This document shows positions 8,914 to 17,840 of a stretch of DNA of 64,000 nt, piece by piece. This DNA comes from Streptomonospora mangrovi (GTDB lineage: Bacteria; Actinomycetota; Actinomycetes; Streptosporangiales; Streptosporangiaceae): NCBI RefSeq assembly GCF_027604915.1, contig NZ_JAJAQC010000008.1:62001-126000 (forward strand). Direction: 5' to 3'. Made by a program: the position numbers and the translations under genes. Numbering within the stretch: position 1 is the stretch's first letter; the number at the start of each line of letters is the position of its first letter. The notes beneath the pieces are model-generated. The model was not told the DNA's origin, searched no databases, and worked only from the letters and a program-made list of their open reading frames with translations.

Positions 8914-9811
8914 AGCCCTTGACCGCTCCCGTGGTCAACCCCGACACGATGTAGCGCTGGAGGTACCAGAACACCGCCAGCACCGGTATGGCCAGCAGCA
9001 GGGTGCCCGCCGAGAACATCCCGAAGTTGGCGTCGCGCTGGTCGGCGACCATGCCGTAGAGCCCCACCGCCACCGTCTTGGCGCCCGGGTCGCGCAGGAA
9101 CACGCTGGCGATCAGGAACTCGTTGACCGTGGAGATGAACACCAGCAGCCCCACCACCGCCAGCACCGGGGTGACCAGCGGCAGCAGGATCCGGAAGAAC
9201 ACCTGGGCGTGGGAGGCGCCGTCCACCTGCGCCGACTCGTCCAGCTCCCGGGGCACCGTGTCGAAGAACCCCTTCATCAGCCAGGTGTTCACGCTGAGCG
9301 CGCCGCCCAGATAGACCAGCAGCAGCCCGGTGCGGGTGTTGAACCCCACCTGTGGCCAGTGCTCGCCCACCACGCTGAACATCAGGTAGATCGCCACGAT
9401 GGCCAGGAACTGCGGGAACATCTGCACCATGAGCAGCCCGTAGAGCCCCAGCCGGCGCCCCGCGAAGCGGAACCGGCTGAACACGTAGGCCGCCATCGCC
9501 GACAGGAACACCGTGGCCGCGGAGTTGGCCAGCGCGATCAGCAGCGAGTTGGCGTACCACGCGCCGAACCGCGTCCGGGTGAGCAGTTCGACCAGGTTGT
9601 CGGCGCCCACCGAGCGCGGCACCAGGGAGGAGGAGCTGAGCGTGCCCAGCGGGTTGAGCGCCGCCGAGACCACGAACAGGATCGGGAACAGCGCGAAGAC
9701 CAGCACCACCAGCATGACCAGGTGCCGCCAGCCGTCGCGGCCGACCCAAGCCGCGGCGCGCCGGGCGGCCGAGGGGCGGGACCAGGCGGGGCGGGGGGAG
9801 GAGGGGGCCAT
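8912..9811 (-). CDS. malG: maltodextrin ABC transporter permease MalG
   Basis: A 299-residue inner-membrane permease with six predicted helices. The EAA loop that docks the ATPase is visible at about 193-215 (ELDESAQVDGASHAQVFFRILLP, read in two parts). It pairs with MalF to form the channel for maltose/maltodextrin uptake. The ATG at 9811 overlaps the malF stop (TGATG), indicating translational coupling. No ATPase gene is present in the cluster; actinomycetes commonly energise several sugar importers with one shared MsiK ATPase encoded elsewhere. Confidence 0.9.
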   Translation of the reverse strand: MAPSSPRPAWSRPSAARRAAAWVGRDGWRHLVMLVVLVFALFPILFVVSAALNPLGTLSSSSLVPRSVGADNLVELLTRTRFGAWYANSLLIALANSAATVFLSAMAAYVFSRFRFAGRRLGLYGLLMVQMFPQFLAIVAIYLMFSVVGEHWPQVGFNTRTGLLLVYLGGALSVNTWLMKGFFDTVPRELDESAQVDGASHAQVFFRILLPLVTPVLAVVGLLVFISTVNEFLIASVFLRDPGAKTVAVGLYGMVADQRDANFGMFSAGTLLLAIPVLAVFWYLQRYIVSGLTTGAVKG

Positions 9812-11433
9812 CAGCGGTGCACCTCTTCCAGTGCGGCGCTCCTGCGCAGGCTGACCAGGGAGATGAGCGTGACGATCAGGAAGATGAACACCGACAGCGC
9901 CGCCGCGTACCCGTACTGCGCGCCGCCCACCCCGAACGCCAGCCGGTAGGTGTAGGTGATGAGCAGGTCGGTGGCCCCCGCCATCGGGTTGTCCGGTGGG
10001 AACGGCCCGCCCGCGGTCGTCAGCCACACCGCGTTGAAGTTGTTGAAGTTGTAGGCGAAGGTCGCCACCAGGATCGGCGCCATGGCCACCATGAGCAGCG
10101 GCAGCGTGATGGAGCGGAACGCCTGCCAGGCGCCCGCGCCGTCGATGCGGGCGGCCTGCACCAGCTCCCGGGGGATCGACTGGAGGGCGCCGGTGGCCAC
10201 CAGGAACATGTAGGGGAACCCGATCCAGACGTTGATCGCCAGCACCGCCGCGCGGGCCGCCCACGGCTCGCCGAACCAGTCGACGTCGGTGCCCAGCAGA
10301 CGGTTGACCAGCCCGAAGTCGGTGTTGAACATGGACCGCCACAGCAGGAACATCGCGAACGCCGGCATGGCGTAGGGCAGCACCACCAGCAGCCGGTAGG
10401 CGGTGCGCCCGGCCAGGCGGCGCGGCGTGTGCAGGGTCAGCGCCACCCCCAGCCCCACCGCGAACACCCCGGCGGTGCTCACCGCCGCGAAGGCGATGTT
10501 CCACGCCAGGATCCCGAAGAACGAGGTGCCGGTGACCGGGTCGGTGAGGAAGCGCGTGAAGTTGGCGACCCCCACGTTGACCTGCCAGCCCTGCGCCAGC
10601 CGGTCGCCGTTGCCGGCGACGAACGCGCCGCGCTCGTCGTCGGCGGTGTAGACCCGGCCGGTCTCGGTGTCGGTCACGCAGTCGCAGGCGGCGTCGTAGA
10701 CCCGGGTGGAGCGCCCCTCATAGGCCGAGGAGAACCCGCTGGAGCGGATACCGGTGCCCGTGCCGGTGGGCACCGCGAACTTGGTGATCTCGGCGCTGCG
10801 CGCGTTGGCCTCGCCCGCCGGTATCACGGTGTAGCCCGGCGCCTCGGTGATGCGGCCGGTGGGGCCCACCTCGGCGCCCTCCAGACGGGTCAGCCCCTCG
10901 GCGTCGCCGGCGTAGGCGGTGCCGTCGGGCGCCGTCAGCAGGAACACCAGCTCGCCCGTCGCGGCCGGCCCGCGCGCGGCGACGGTCAGCGTGTACTCGG
11001 CGGCGTCCTCGGTGCGCACCACCGAGGACGCCTCGATCTGGTCGACCGCCTGCTCCTTGGCGCCCCGGTGGCCGTCGCTGTAGTTGGTCACCGAGGTGCT
11101 GAGCGTGTAGACCACCGGCACGATCTGGAACGCCACCAGCAGCAGCGTGCCCGGCAGCAGGTACTTGGCCGGGATGGCGCGCCGCGACAGGTAGACGTAG
11201 AAGATCAGCGCGGTGGCGGCGGCGACCACGCCCACGCCCAGCCACTGGCCGGCTGCGTAGAGCGGGAACACCGCCCACAGCGCCAGGGCGGCGGCCAGGC
11301 CGAGCAGGCCGGTCTTGGCCGCCAGCCCGGCCAGGGACCCCGAGGGGGCCAGCGCCCCGCCGGGCAGCGGGGGGCGCGCGGGCGCACCCGAGGGGCCGCC
11401 CGCGCCTGCGTGGGGTGCCGGTGCCCCGGTCAG
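9811..11433 (-). CDS. malF: maltodextrin ABC transporter permease MalF with large external loop
   Basis: A permease of about 540 residues. Two or three N-terminal helices (about 45-115) are followed by a long hydrophilic region (about 130-300) corresponding to the P2 loop of E. coli MalF, which contacts MalE; it includes a CDC pair. The remaining helices carry the EAA motif (ELVQAARIDGAGAWQAF) near 435-450. The start is unclear: no ATG or GTG lies near the malE stop, and the best-placed candidate is a CTG at 11433 overlapping the malE TGA. Coupled to malG by TGATG. Confidence 0.8.
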   Translation of the reverse strand: MTGAPAPHAGAGGPSGAPARPPLPGGALAPSGSLAGLAAKTGLLGLAAALALWAVFPLYAAGQWLGVGVVAAATALIFYVYLSRRAIPAKYLLPGTLLLVAFQIVPVVYTLSTSVTNYSDGHRGAKEQAVDQIEASSVVRTEDAAEYTLTVAARGPAATGELVFLLTAPDGTAYAGDAEGLTRLEGAEVGPTGRITEAPGYTVIPAGEANARSAEITKFAVPTGTGTGIRSSGFSSAYEGRSTRVYDAACDCVTDTETGRVYTADDERGAFVAGNGDRLAQGWQVNVGVANFTRFLTDPVTGTSFFGILAWNIAFAAVSTAGVFAVGLGVALTLHTPRRLAGRTAYRLLVVLPYAMPAFAMFLLWRSMFNTDFGLVNRLLGTDVDWFGEPWAARAAVLAINVWIGFPYMFLVATGALQSIPRELVQAARIDGAGAWQAFRSITLPLLMVAMAPILVATFAYNFNNFNAVWLTTAGGPFPPDNPMAGATDLLITYTYRLAFGVGGAQYGYAAALSVFIFLIVTLISLVSLRRSAALEEVHR

Positions 11434-12665
11434 CCGCTCTCGTCGCGGAAGGCCTCGGCCGCGGTCTGCACGGCCTGCTCGGGGTCCTCGCCGCCGATCA
11501 CCGCGGCCTGGGCCTTGCCGAAGGGGTCCCAGATCGCGTTCATCTCGGGGATGGCGGGCATGGGCTGCCCGTTCTCGCCGGCGTCGATGAACTTGCCGAC
11601 GTCGGGGTCGTCCTGGCTGACCTCCTCCAGGACCTCGGTGAGCGCGGGCGGGCGCGGGTCGGCCTCGTACAGCGCGGTGGCCAGTTCGGGGTCGGCGACG
11701 TAGTTGGCGACGAACTCCTCGGCCAGGACCTTGTTGGAGCTGCCCGAGGCCACGAAGAACGCCTGCACGGTGATGAAGGGGCTGGCCTCCTCGCCGTCCT
11801 CGAACCCGGGCACCGGGGAGATGTCGTAGGGCACCCCGGCCTCCTGCACGGCGCCCAGCGACCACGGCCCGGTGATGAAGTAGGGGGTCTCACCGCGCTC
11901 GAAGAGCCCGGCGACGTTCTCGGAGTCGATGGAGCGCTTGAGGACGCCCTGGCCCTCCTCGCCGAGGTCGGCCAGCCGCTCGAACGCCTCCACCGACTCC
12001 GGCGAGCCCACGCCGAGGTCGGCCGGGTCGTAGCCGCCCTCGCCGTCGGTGCCGAACAGGTAGCCGCCGGCCGAGGTGTAGAAGGGCTGCATGTGGTAGG
12101 GGTCGCCGACCTGCCCGACCTGGAGGCCCAGCGCCTCCTCGACCTCGCCGTCCTCGCGCAGCCGGGTGCCGGTGGCGACCATGTCCTCGATGGACTCCGG
12201 CGCCTCGGGGGCGAGGTCGGTGTTGCGGATCAGCGCGAGGTTCTCCATGGCGTAGGGCACGCCGTAGAGCCGGCCGTCGTAGGTGGCGGCCTCCACGGCG
12301 GCCTCGTCGAAGGCGGCCAGCCGGTCCTCGGGCAGCTCGACGGGGTCGATGGCGCCGTTTTGCACCAGGTTGCCGATCCAGTCGTGGGCGCCCACGAGCA
12401 CGTCGGGGCCGGTGCCCGACTCGTGGGCGGTGACGAAGTCGGCCTGGATGGTGTCCACGGCGACCTCGCGCACCTCGACCCGGATCCCGTTGGCCGACCC
12501 GAACTCCTCGGCGAAGGGCTGGAGGACCTCGGTGCGCTCGGGGTCGGCCCAGATCACCATCGTGGCCTCGTCCTGACCGGAGCCCTCCGCGCCGCCGCCG
12601 CAGGCCGTGGCGGCGAGGGCGAGGGCAGCGGTGCCGGCGAGGGCGCCGACTCTGCGGATTCTCAT
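11430..12665 (-). CDS. malE: maltose/maltodextrin-binding lipoprotein MalE
   Basis: A 411-residue extracellular solute-binding protein of family 1. A lipoprotein signal ends LALAATAC with lipidated Cys22, followed by a Gly-rich linker. The body has typical binding-protein features (MVIWADPERTEVLQPF near 45, GVPYAMENLALIRNTD near 140, FITGPWSLGAV near 260). It captures malto-oligosaccharides and delivers them to MalFG. AAGGGAG lies upstream of ATG 12665. Transcription probably starts in the operator region 12745-12775; the GH13 gene lies upstream in the same direction but has its own terminator. Confidence 0.9.
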   Translation of the reverse strand: MRIRRVGALAGTAALALAATACGGGAEGSGQDEATMVIWADPERTEVLQPFAEEFGSANGIRVEVREVAVDTIQADFVTAHESGTGPDVLVGAHDWIGNLVQNGAIDPVELPEDRLAAFDEAAVEAATYDGRLYGVPYAMENLALIRNTDLAPEAPESIEDMVATGTRLREDGEVEEALGLQVGQVGDPYHMQPFYTSAGGYLFGTDGEGGYDPADLGVGSPESVEAFERLADLGEEGQGVLKRSIDSENVAGLFERGETPYFITGPWSLGAVQEAGVPYDISPVPGFEDGEEASPFITVQAFFVASGSSNKVLAEEFVANYVADPELATALYEADPRPPALTEVLEEVSQDDPDVGKFIDAGENGQPMPAIPEMNAIWDPFGKAQAAVIGGEDPEQAVQTAAEAFRDESG

Positions 12666-12744
12666 GTCACTCCCTTGTTGGACCGAGCCGCAGGACGCCC
12701 CCGTTCAGTCCCGGCTGTCGGAAGGTGAAGGTGCAGCGACGTTA

Positions 12745-12775
12745 GCAAGAGTTTTCAGGAACTGAAAGACTTTGC
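12745..12775. promoter_or_regulatory. operator region of malEFG: imperfect inverted repeat of a 14-bp motif
   Basis: GCAAGAGTTTTCAG (12745-12758, plus strand) and GCAAAGTCTTTCAG (12775-12762, minus strand) form an inverted pair with a 3-bp spacer, 80-110 bp upstream of malE. The same motif, GCAAGAACTTTCAG, recurs between the GH13 and LacI-type genes (14685-14672). This is the likely binding site of the LacI-type regulator. Confidence 0.7.
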
Positions 12776-12871
12776 AGAGAATCGCGGTCACGATGTGGAA
12801 ACACGGCCGAAACCCGTGCGCCGCGCCGGACGCCGCCCCAGCAGCGGGGGGACGCCCCCGGGCACGCGAAA

Positions 12872-12902
12872 GGGCGGCCCGGCCACCCGCGCCGGACCGC
12901 CC
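12872..12902 (-). terminator. terminator of the alpha-glucosidase gene
   Basis: GGGCGGCCCGG (12872-12882) and CCGGACCGCCC (12892-12902) pair at 10 of 11 positions with a 9-nt loop, starting 24 nt past the GH13 stop on the minus strand. Confidence 0.65.
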
Positions 12903-12925
12903 CTCGACCCACCGGAGTCTGCGCC

Positions 12926-14572
12926 CTACCCGGCCACCAGCCACACGGCGGTGTCGGCGGGCAGGCGCACCCGCCCGCCGGCGGCCGGCTCCACCGGCCC
13001 GCTGGCCAGCAGCACCCGCGCATCCTCCAGCCCGGTGTCCACCTCCGCCGGCTCCGCACCGAGGTTCACCGCACAGGCGAAGGCCGCGCCCCGGCGAAAC
13101 GCCAGCACGCCCTCGGGCGCCGCGGCCCACACCAGCCCTTCGGCCGGGTCGATCGACGTGCGGCGGTGCCGCAGCGCCGCCGTGTACAGCGCCAGCACCG
13201 AACCGGGGTCGGCGCGCTGGGCCTCGCGCGTGTAGCGGCCCCACCACTCCGGCATCGGCAGCCAGGGGGTGGACCCGGGCGGGCCGAACCCGAACGGCGG
13301 CTCGGCGCCCGACCACGGCAGCGGCACCCGGCAGCCGTCGCGCCCGCGCTCGGTGCGCCCCGACCGCTCCCAGGTGGGGTCCTGGAGCGCCTCCTCGGGC
13401 AGGTCGGTGACCTCGGGCAGCCCCAGCTCCTCGCCCTGGTACAGGTAGGCCGACCCCGGCAGCGCCAGCGTGAGCAGCGCCGCCGCCCGCGCCCGGCGCA
13501 GCCCCCGCTCGCCGCCGCCGAAGCGGGTCACGTGCCGGGTGACGTCGTGGTTGGACAGCACCCACGTGGTCGGCGCGCCCACCGCGCCGTTGGCCGCCAG
13601 CGAGCCCTCCACCACCCGCCGCAGCACCGCCGGGTCCCAGCCGGCCGACAGGTACTCGAAGTTGAACGCCTGGTGCAGCTCGTCGGGCCGCAGGTAGCGC
13701 GAGACCCGGTCGGCGTCGTGCACCCACGCCTCGGCCACCAGCGCGCGGTCGCCGGGGTAGGAGTCCACGATGCCCCGCCACCGCCGGTAGATCTCGTGCA
13801 CGCCGTCCTGGTCGAAGTAGGGCAGCCGGCTGCCGCCGTCGAGCAGTTCGGGGCTCTGCCCGTCGTCCACGTCGGGGAACGCCGGGTCCTTGACCATGCC
13901 GTGGGCGACGTCGATGCGGAAGCCGTCCACGCCCCGGTCCAGCCAGAACCGCAGCACGTCGGCGAACTCGTCGTGCACCTCCTTGGAGGTCCAGTCCAGG
14001 TCGGGCTGCTCGGGGTCGAACAGGTGCAGGTACCACTCCTCGGGCGTGCCGTCGGGCCGCTTCAGCCGGGTCCAGGCCGGCCCGCCGAAGATCGACCGCC
14101 AGTTGGTCGGCGGCTCCTCGCCCCCCGGCCCCCGGCCCGGCCGGAACACGTACCGGGAGCGGGCCGCGTCGCCCGGCTCGGCCGCCACCGCCGCCTTGAA
14201 CCACGGGTGCGCCGAGGAGGTGTGGTTGGGCACGATGTCGATGATCAGCCGCAACCCCAGCGCGTGCGCCGCCGCCACCAGGTCGTCGAAGTCGGCCAGG
14301 GTGCCGAAGCGGGGGTCCACCCGGCGGTAGTCGGCCACGTCGTAGCCGCCGTCGGCCAGCGGCGAGACGTAGAACGGCGTCAGCCACAGGGCGTCCACGC
14401 CCAGCTCGGCCAGCTCGGGCAGCCGGGCGCGGACGCCGCGCAGGTCGCCCTCGCCGTCGCCGTCGGAGTCGGCGAAGCTGCGCACGTAGACCTGGTAGAT
14501 CACCGCGTGGCGCCACCACTGCCCGCGCGGCGTGTGGGGCTGCGTGGTCCCGGACTCCGGGGGGTTCGGCAT
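12926..14572 (-). CDS. GH13 alpha-glucosidase (maltodextrin-degrading)
   Basis: A 548-residue cytoplasmic enzyme (no signal peptide) of glycoside hydrolase family 13. The four conserved regions are present: DIVPNHTS (region I), GFRIDVAH with nucleophile Asp221, VAEAW with acid/base Glu281, and SNHDVTRH with Asp343. A QWWRHAVIYQVYVRSF start and about 550-residue length fit alpha-glucosidases acting on imported maltodextrins rather than secreted amylases. ATG 14572 has GGAGG about 11 nt upstream. It lies upstream of malEFG and opposite the LacI-type regulator; a copy of the mal motif lies in its promoter region. Confidence 0.9.
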   Translation of the reverse strand: MPNPPESGTTQPHTPRGQWWRHAVIYQVYVRSFADSDGDGEGDLRGVRARLPELAELGVDALWLTPFYVSPLADGGYDVADYRRVDPRFGTLADFDDLVAAAHALGLRLIIDIVPNHTSSAHPWFKAAVAAEPGDAARSRYVFRPGRGPGGEEPPTNWRSIFGGPAWTRLKRPDGTPEEWYLHLFDPEQPDLDWTSKEVHDEFADVLRFWLDRGVDGFRIDVAHGMVKDPAFPDVDDGQSPELLDGGSRLPYFDQDGVHEIYRRWRGIVDSYPGDRALVAEAWVHDADRVSRYLRPDELHQAFNFEYLSAGWDPAVLRRVVEGSLAANGAVGAPTTWVLSNHDVTRHVTRFGGGERGLRRARAAALLTLALPGSAYLYQGEELGLPEVTDLPEEALQDPTWERSGRTERGRDGCRVPLPWSGAEPPFGFGPPGSTPWLPMPEWWGRYTREAQRADPGSVLALYTAALRHRRTSIDPAEGLVWAAAPEGVLAFRRGAAFACAVNLGAEPAEVDTGLEDARVLLASGPVEPAAGGRVRLPADTAVWLVAG

Positions 14573-14671
14573 GTGAACTCGGTCCTCCAACCGCCGTCGT
14601 GGGATGCGCAGGCCGGTGCGGTGCCGGCGCTGCCTCGGCGCGCAGCACGGCCGGGCCGCGCGCGGTGCTGT

Positions 14672-14690
14672 CTGAAAGTTCTTGCGCAAG
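14672..14690. promoter_or_regulatory. mal operator between the GH13 and LacI-type genes
   Basis: CTGAAAGTTCTTGC (14672-14685) is the reverse complement of the 14-bp motif seen upstream of malE, and overlaps the 10-bp perfect palindrome CTTGCGCAAG (14681-14690). It lies 40 bp before the -10 box of the regulator and 100 bp upstream of the GH13 start. Confidence 0.7.
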
Positions 14691-14730
14691 GTTACCGGTG
14701 CATTGCGCGAAAGACGGCGCGCGGCTCCAT

Positions 14731-14736
14731 TAGAGT
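14731..14736 (+). promoter_or_regulatory. -10 box of the LacI-type regulator (leaderless mRNA)
   Basis: TAGAGT ends exactly six nt before ATG 14743 and no Shine-Dalgarno sequence precedes the start, so the transcript probably begins at the A of the start codon. Confidence 0.6.
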
Positions 14737-14742
14737 GCACGC

Positions 14743-15777
14743 ATGGGTCCACGCTTATCCGATGTCGCCCGCCATGCGGAGGTGAGCGAGGCGACCGTCT
14801 CCCGGGTCCTCAACAACAAACCCGGTGTCGGCGCCGAGACGCGCTCCGCCGTGCTCACGGCGCTCGACGTCCTGGGCTACGAGCGCCCCGAACGCCTGCG
14901 CCGGCGCTCCGCCGGCCTGGTGGGCATGGTCGTGCCCGAGTTGGAGAACCCGGTGTTCCCCATGTTCGCCCAGGCGGCCGAGGGCGCCCTGGCCCGCCAG
15001 GGCTACACCCCGGTGCTGTGCACCCGGCCGCTGGGCGGGATCGTCGAGGACGAGTACGTCGAACTCCTGCTGGAGCGCAACGTCTCGGGGATCATCTTCG
15101 TCTCGGGCCTGCACGCCGACACCACCGCCGACCACGGCCGCTACCACCGGCTGATCTCCCAGAAGCTGCCCATCGTGCTGGTCAACGGCTACGCCGAGGA
15201 TGTCCCCGCGGCGTTCGTCTCCTGCGACGACCGCGAGGCCGGGCGGCTGGCGGTCAACCACCTGGCCGAACTCGGGCACACCCGCATCGGGTTCGCCAGC
15301 GGCCCCGAGCGCTACGTCCCGGTGCGGCGCAAGCTCGCCGGCTACCGCGAGGCCATGGCCGCCCACGGCCTCGACGGCCAGGACCTGGTGGAGCTGTCGC
15401 AGTTCGGCGTCGAGGGCGGCCACGCCGCGGCGCAACTGCTGCTGCGGCGCGGGGTCACCGCGATCGTCTGCGGCTCCGACCTCATGGCGCTGGGCGCGGT
15501 GCGCGCGGCCCGCCAGCAGGGGCTGTCGGTGCCCGGCGACTTCTCCGTGGTGGGCTACGACGACTCCCAGCTCATCGCCTTCACCGACCCCCCGCTGACC
15601 ACCGTGCGCCAGCCCGTGCACGCCATGGCGGTGGCCGCCGTGCGCAGCCTGTGCGACGAGATCGCCGGCCACCCGGTGGCCCGCACCGAGTACCTGTTCG
15701 ACCCCGAACTCGTGGTGCGCGGCTCCACCGCCGCGGCGCCCCGCCGGGCGCCCCTGGACCACGCCACCGCCTCCTGA
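14743..15777 (+). CDS. LacI family regulator of maltodextrin uptake and use
   Basis: A 344-residue repressor with an N-terminal LacI helix-turn-helix (LSDVARHAEVSEATVSRVLN, residues 5-24), hinge near 45-60, and a periplasmic-binding-protein-like sugar domain (NPVFPMFAQAAEGAL, GIIFVSGL, CSDLMALGAVRAA-type segments). It is divergent from the GH13 gene and belongs to the malEFG cluster, so it is likely the local MalR-type repressor released by maltodextrins. The ATG is preceded by TAGAGT at six nt; a leaderless start is likely. The name malR is probable but not proved. Confidence 0.9.
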   Translation: MGPRLSDVARHAEVSEATVSRVLNNKPGVGAETRSAVLTALDVLGYERPERLRRRSAGLVGMVVPELENPVFPMFAQAAEGALARQGYTPVLCTRPLGGIVEDEYVELLLERNVSGIIFVSGLHADTTADHGRYHRLISQKLPIVLVNGYAEDVPAAFVSCDDREAGRLAVNHLAELGHTRIGFASGPERYVPVRRKLAGYREAMAAHGLDGQDLVELSQFGVEGGHAAAQLLLRRGVTAIVCGSDLMALGAVRAARQQGLSVPGDFSVVGYDDSQLIAFTDPPLTTVRQPVHAMAVAAVRSLCDEIAGHPVARTEYLFDPELVVRGSTAAAPRRAPLDHATAS

Positions 15778-15787
15778 CCCCCGCCCG

Positions 15788-15819
15788 GCCGCCCCGCCCC
15801 GGGCCGCCGCGGGGGCGGC
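15788..15819 (+). terminator. terminator of the LacI-type gene
   Basis: GCCGCCCC (15788-15795) pairs with GGGGCGGC (15812-15819), 11 nt after the stop codon. Confidence 0.55.
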
Positions 15820-15836
15820 TGGGCTATCCTCCCTCC

Positions 15837-16496
15837 ATGCCCACCAGCGTGCCCACCAGCGTCGTGCGCTCCGTCAACACCGGCCGCGAGGTCGCCGCCG
15901 ACTGGGCCGGCCGGCTCCGGCGCACCGCCATCGACAAGCGGCCCGCCCCGGGGCCCGTCGCCGTGGGGCCGCTGGGCCTGGCCGGCGACCAGCAGGCCGA
16001 CACCCAGCACCACGGCGGTCCCGACCAGGCCGTCTACGCCTACTCCCGCGAGGACCTGGACCGCTGGCAGGAGCGGCTGGGCCGCCCGCTGCGCGACGGC
16101 GTCTTCGGTGAGAACCTCACCACCCAGGGACTCGACCTCGGCGCCGTCCTCATCGGCGAACGCTGGGCCGTGGGCACCGCCGAGTTCGAGGCCGTCCTGC
16201 CCCGCACCCCCTGCGGCGTGTTCCAGGCGTGGATGGCGCAGGCCGGCTGGGTGCGCACCTTCACCCAGGAGGGCCGCACCGGCGTCTACCTGCGCGTCGT
16301 CACCGAGGGCACCCTGGCCGCCGGCGACGAGGTCCGGGTGCTGCACCGCCCCGACCACGGCATCACCGTCGCCGCCGGGTTCGCCGCCAAGCGCGACCGC
16401 GACCTCGACACGGTGCGCCGCATCGCCGCCCTGCCCGGCCGTGCCGCCGAGTGGGGCAACATCGCCGCCCACCTGGAGCGCGCCCTGGCCCGGTGA
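15837..16496 (+). CDS. MOSC domain-containing protein (YiiM-like)
   Basis: A 219-residue protein with the MOSC fold of molybdenum-cofactor sulfurase C-termini. Key segments are DQQADTQHHGGPDQAVYAY (about 51-69), FGENLTTQGLD (about 89-99) and PRTPCGVFQAWM (about 122-133) with the conserved cysteine that carries sulfur or sulfide in the family. It resembles stand-alone MOSC proteins such as YiiM that help detoxify N-hydroxylated compounds; the substrate here is unknown. TATCCT six nt before ATG 15837 suggests a leaderless transcript. It appears to be a one-gene unit before hemW. Confidence 0.85.
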   Translation: MPTSVPTSVVRSVNTGREVAADWAGRLRRTAIDKRPAPGPVAVGPLGLAGDQQADTQHHGGPDQAVYAYSREDLDRWQERLGRPLRDGVFGENLTTQGLDLGAVLIGERWAVGTAEFEAVLPRTPCGVFQAWMAQAGWVRTFTQEGRTGVYLRVVTEGTLAAGDEVRVLHRPDHGITVAAGFAAKRDRDLDTVRRIAALPGRAAEWGNIAAHLERALAR

Positions 16497-16556
16497 GGCA
16501 CCGGCCCGCCGAGGCCGTCGGCGCGTCCACCCGGCGCCATCACCGACACTGGACAC

Positions 16557-17789
16557 ATGCCTTCCGTGCCTCTCGACGGCGAGCCCGTCCCCGCCGACGG
16601 CGCCCTGCCGCCCGCCGCCGCCGAGGGCGTCGGCACCCGCCCGTTCGGCTTCTACGTGCACGTGCCCTTCTGCGCCACCCGCTGCGGCTACTGCGACTTC
16701 AACACCTACACCGCCGCCGAGCTGCGCTCCCGCGACGGCCGCGCCGCCGTCACCCGCGAGGGCTACGCCGACCTCGCCGTGGCCGAGGTCCGCCTGGCCC
16801 GCCGCGTGCTGGGCACCGCCGACATCCCCGTCGACACCGTCTTCTTCGGCGGCGGCACCCCCACCCTCCTCCCGCCCGAGGACCTGGGCCGCATCCTGGC
16901 CGCCGTCGACGCCGAGTTCGGGCTGCGGCCCGGCGCCGAGGTCACCACCGAGGCCAACCCCGAGACCGTCGACCCCGGGGTGCTGGCCCGGCTGCGCGAG
17001 CAGGGCCTCACCCGCGTCTCCTTCGGCATGCAGAGCGCCCGCCGGCACGTCCTGGCCGTGCTGGACCGCGCCCACACCCCCGGCCGCGCCCAGCAGTGCG
17101 CCGCCTGGGCGCGCGAGGCCGGGTTCGACCACGTCAACCTCGACCTCATCTACGGCACGCCGGGGGAGTCCGACGCCGACTGGAAGGAGTCCCTGCACGC
17201 CGCCGTGGCGGCCGGGGTCGACCACGTCTCGGCCTACTCCCTGATCGTGGAGGACGGCACCCGGCTGGCCGCGCGGGTCCGCCGCGGCGAGCTGCCCGCC
17301 CCCGACGACGATGTGCTCGCCGACCGCTACCTCATGGCCGACGACATCCTCACCGCCGCCGGACTCACCGCCTACGAGGTCTCCAACTGGGCGCGCGGCA
17401 CCCAGGCGCGCAGCCGGCACAACCGGCTCTACTGGACCGGGGGCGACTGGTGGGGCGTGGGGCCGGGCGCCCACAGCCACGTCGGCGGCACCCGGTGGTG
17501 GAACGTCAAGCACCCCGCCGCCTACGCCGCCCGCCTGGCCGAGGGCGCCTCGCCGGGCCAGGCCCGCGAGGTGCTCGGCGACGCCGACCGCCGCTTCGAG
17601 CGGATCCTGCTGGAACTGCGCATCGCCGAGGGCTGCCCGCTGGACCTGCTCGACGCCGGCGGCCGCGCGGCCGCCGCCCGCGCGGTCGCCGACGGCCTGC
17701 TCGACCCCGCCGCACACGCCGACGGCCGCGCCGTTCTCACCCGGCGCGGCCGCCTCCTGGCCGATGCCGTGGTGCGCGACCTCACCTGA
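16557..17789 (+). CDS. hemW: radical SAM heme chaperone HemW
   Basis: A 410-residue radical-SAM protein. The 4Fe-4S cluster motif CxxxCxxC is Cys39, Cys43, Cys46 (FCATRCGYCDF), followed by the FGGGTPT motif near 103 and SFGMQS near 170. It lacks features needed to be a true coproporphyrinogen dehydrogenase; the family inserts heme into target enzymes. The lepA - hemW - hrcA - dnaJ order is classical in Gram-positives. GACACT ends six nt before ATG 16557, a -10-like box consistent with a leaderless mRNA; no ribosome binding site is visible. Confidence 0.93.
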   Translation: MPSVPLDGEPVPADGALPPAAAEGVGTRPFGFYVHVPFCATRCGYCDFNTYTAAELRSRDGRAAVTREGYADLAVAEVRLARRVLGTADIPVDTVFFGGGTPTLLPPEDLGRILAAVDAEFGLRPGAEVTTEANPETVDPGVLARLREQGLTRVSFGMQSARRHVLAVLDRAHTPGRAQQCAAWAREAGFDHVNLDLIYGTPGESDADWKESLHAAVAAGVDHVSAYSLIVEDGTRLAARVRRGELPAPDDDVLADRYLMADDILTAAGLTAYEVSNWARGTQARSRHNRLYWTGGDWWGVGPGAHSHVGGTRWWNVKHPAAYAARLAEGASPGQAREVLGDADRRFERILLELRIAEGCPLDLLDAGGRAAAARAVADGLLDPAAHADGRAVLTRRGRLLADAVVRDLT

Positions 17790-17840
17790 GCAGGCGCGCG
17801 CCCCGGCCCCCGGCCCCCTCCCCAGCGGCGAGGAGGCCGG

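Noticed and set aside
14682-15836. Upstream extension of the MOSC frame over the LacI-type gene
   Set aside because: The LacI-type protein is clearly encoded in another frame, and MOSC homology starts at ATG 15837 behind a -10 box.
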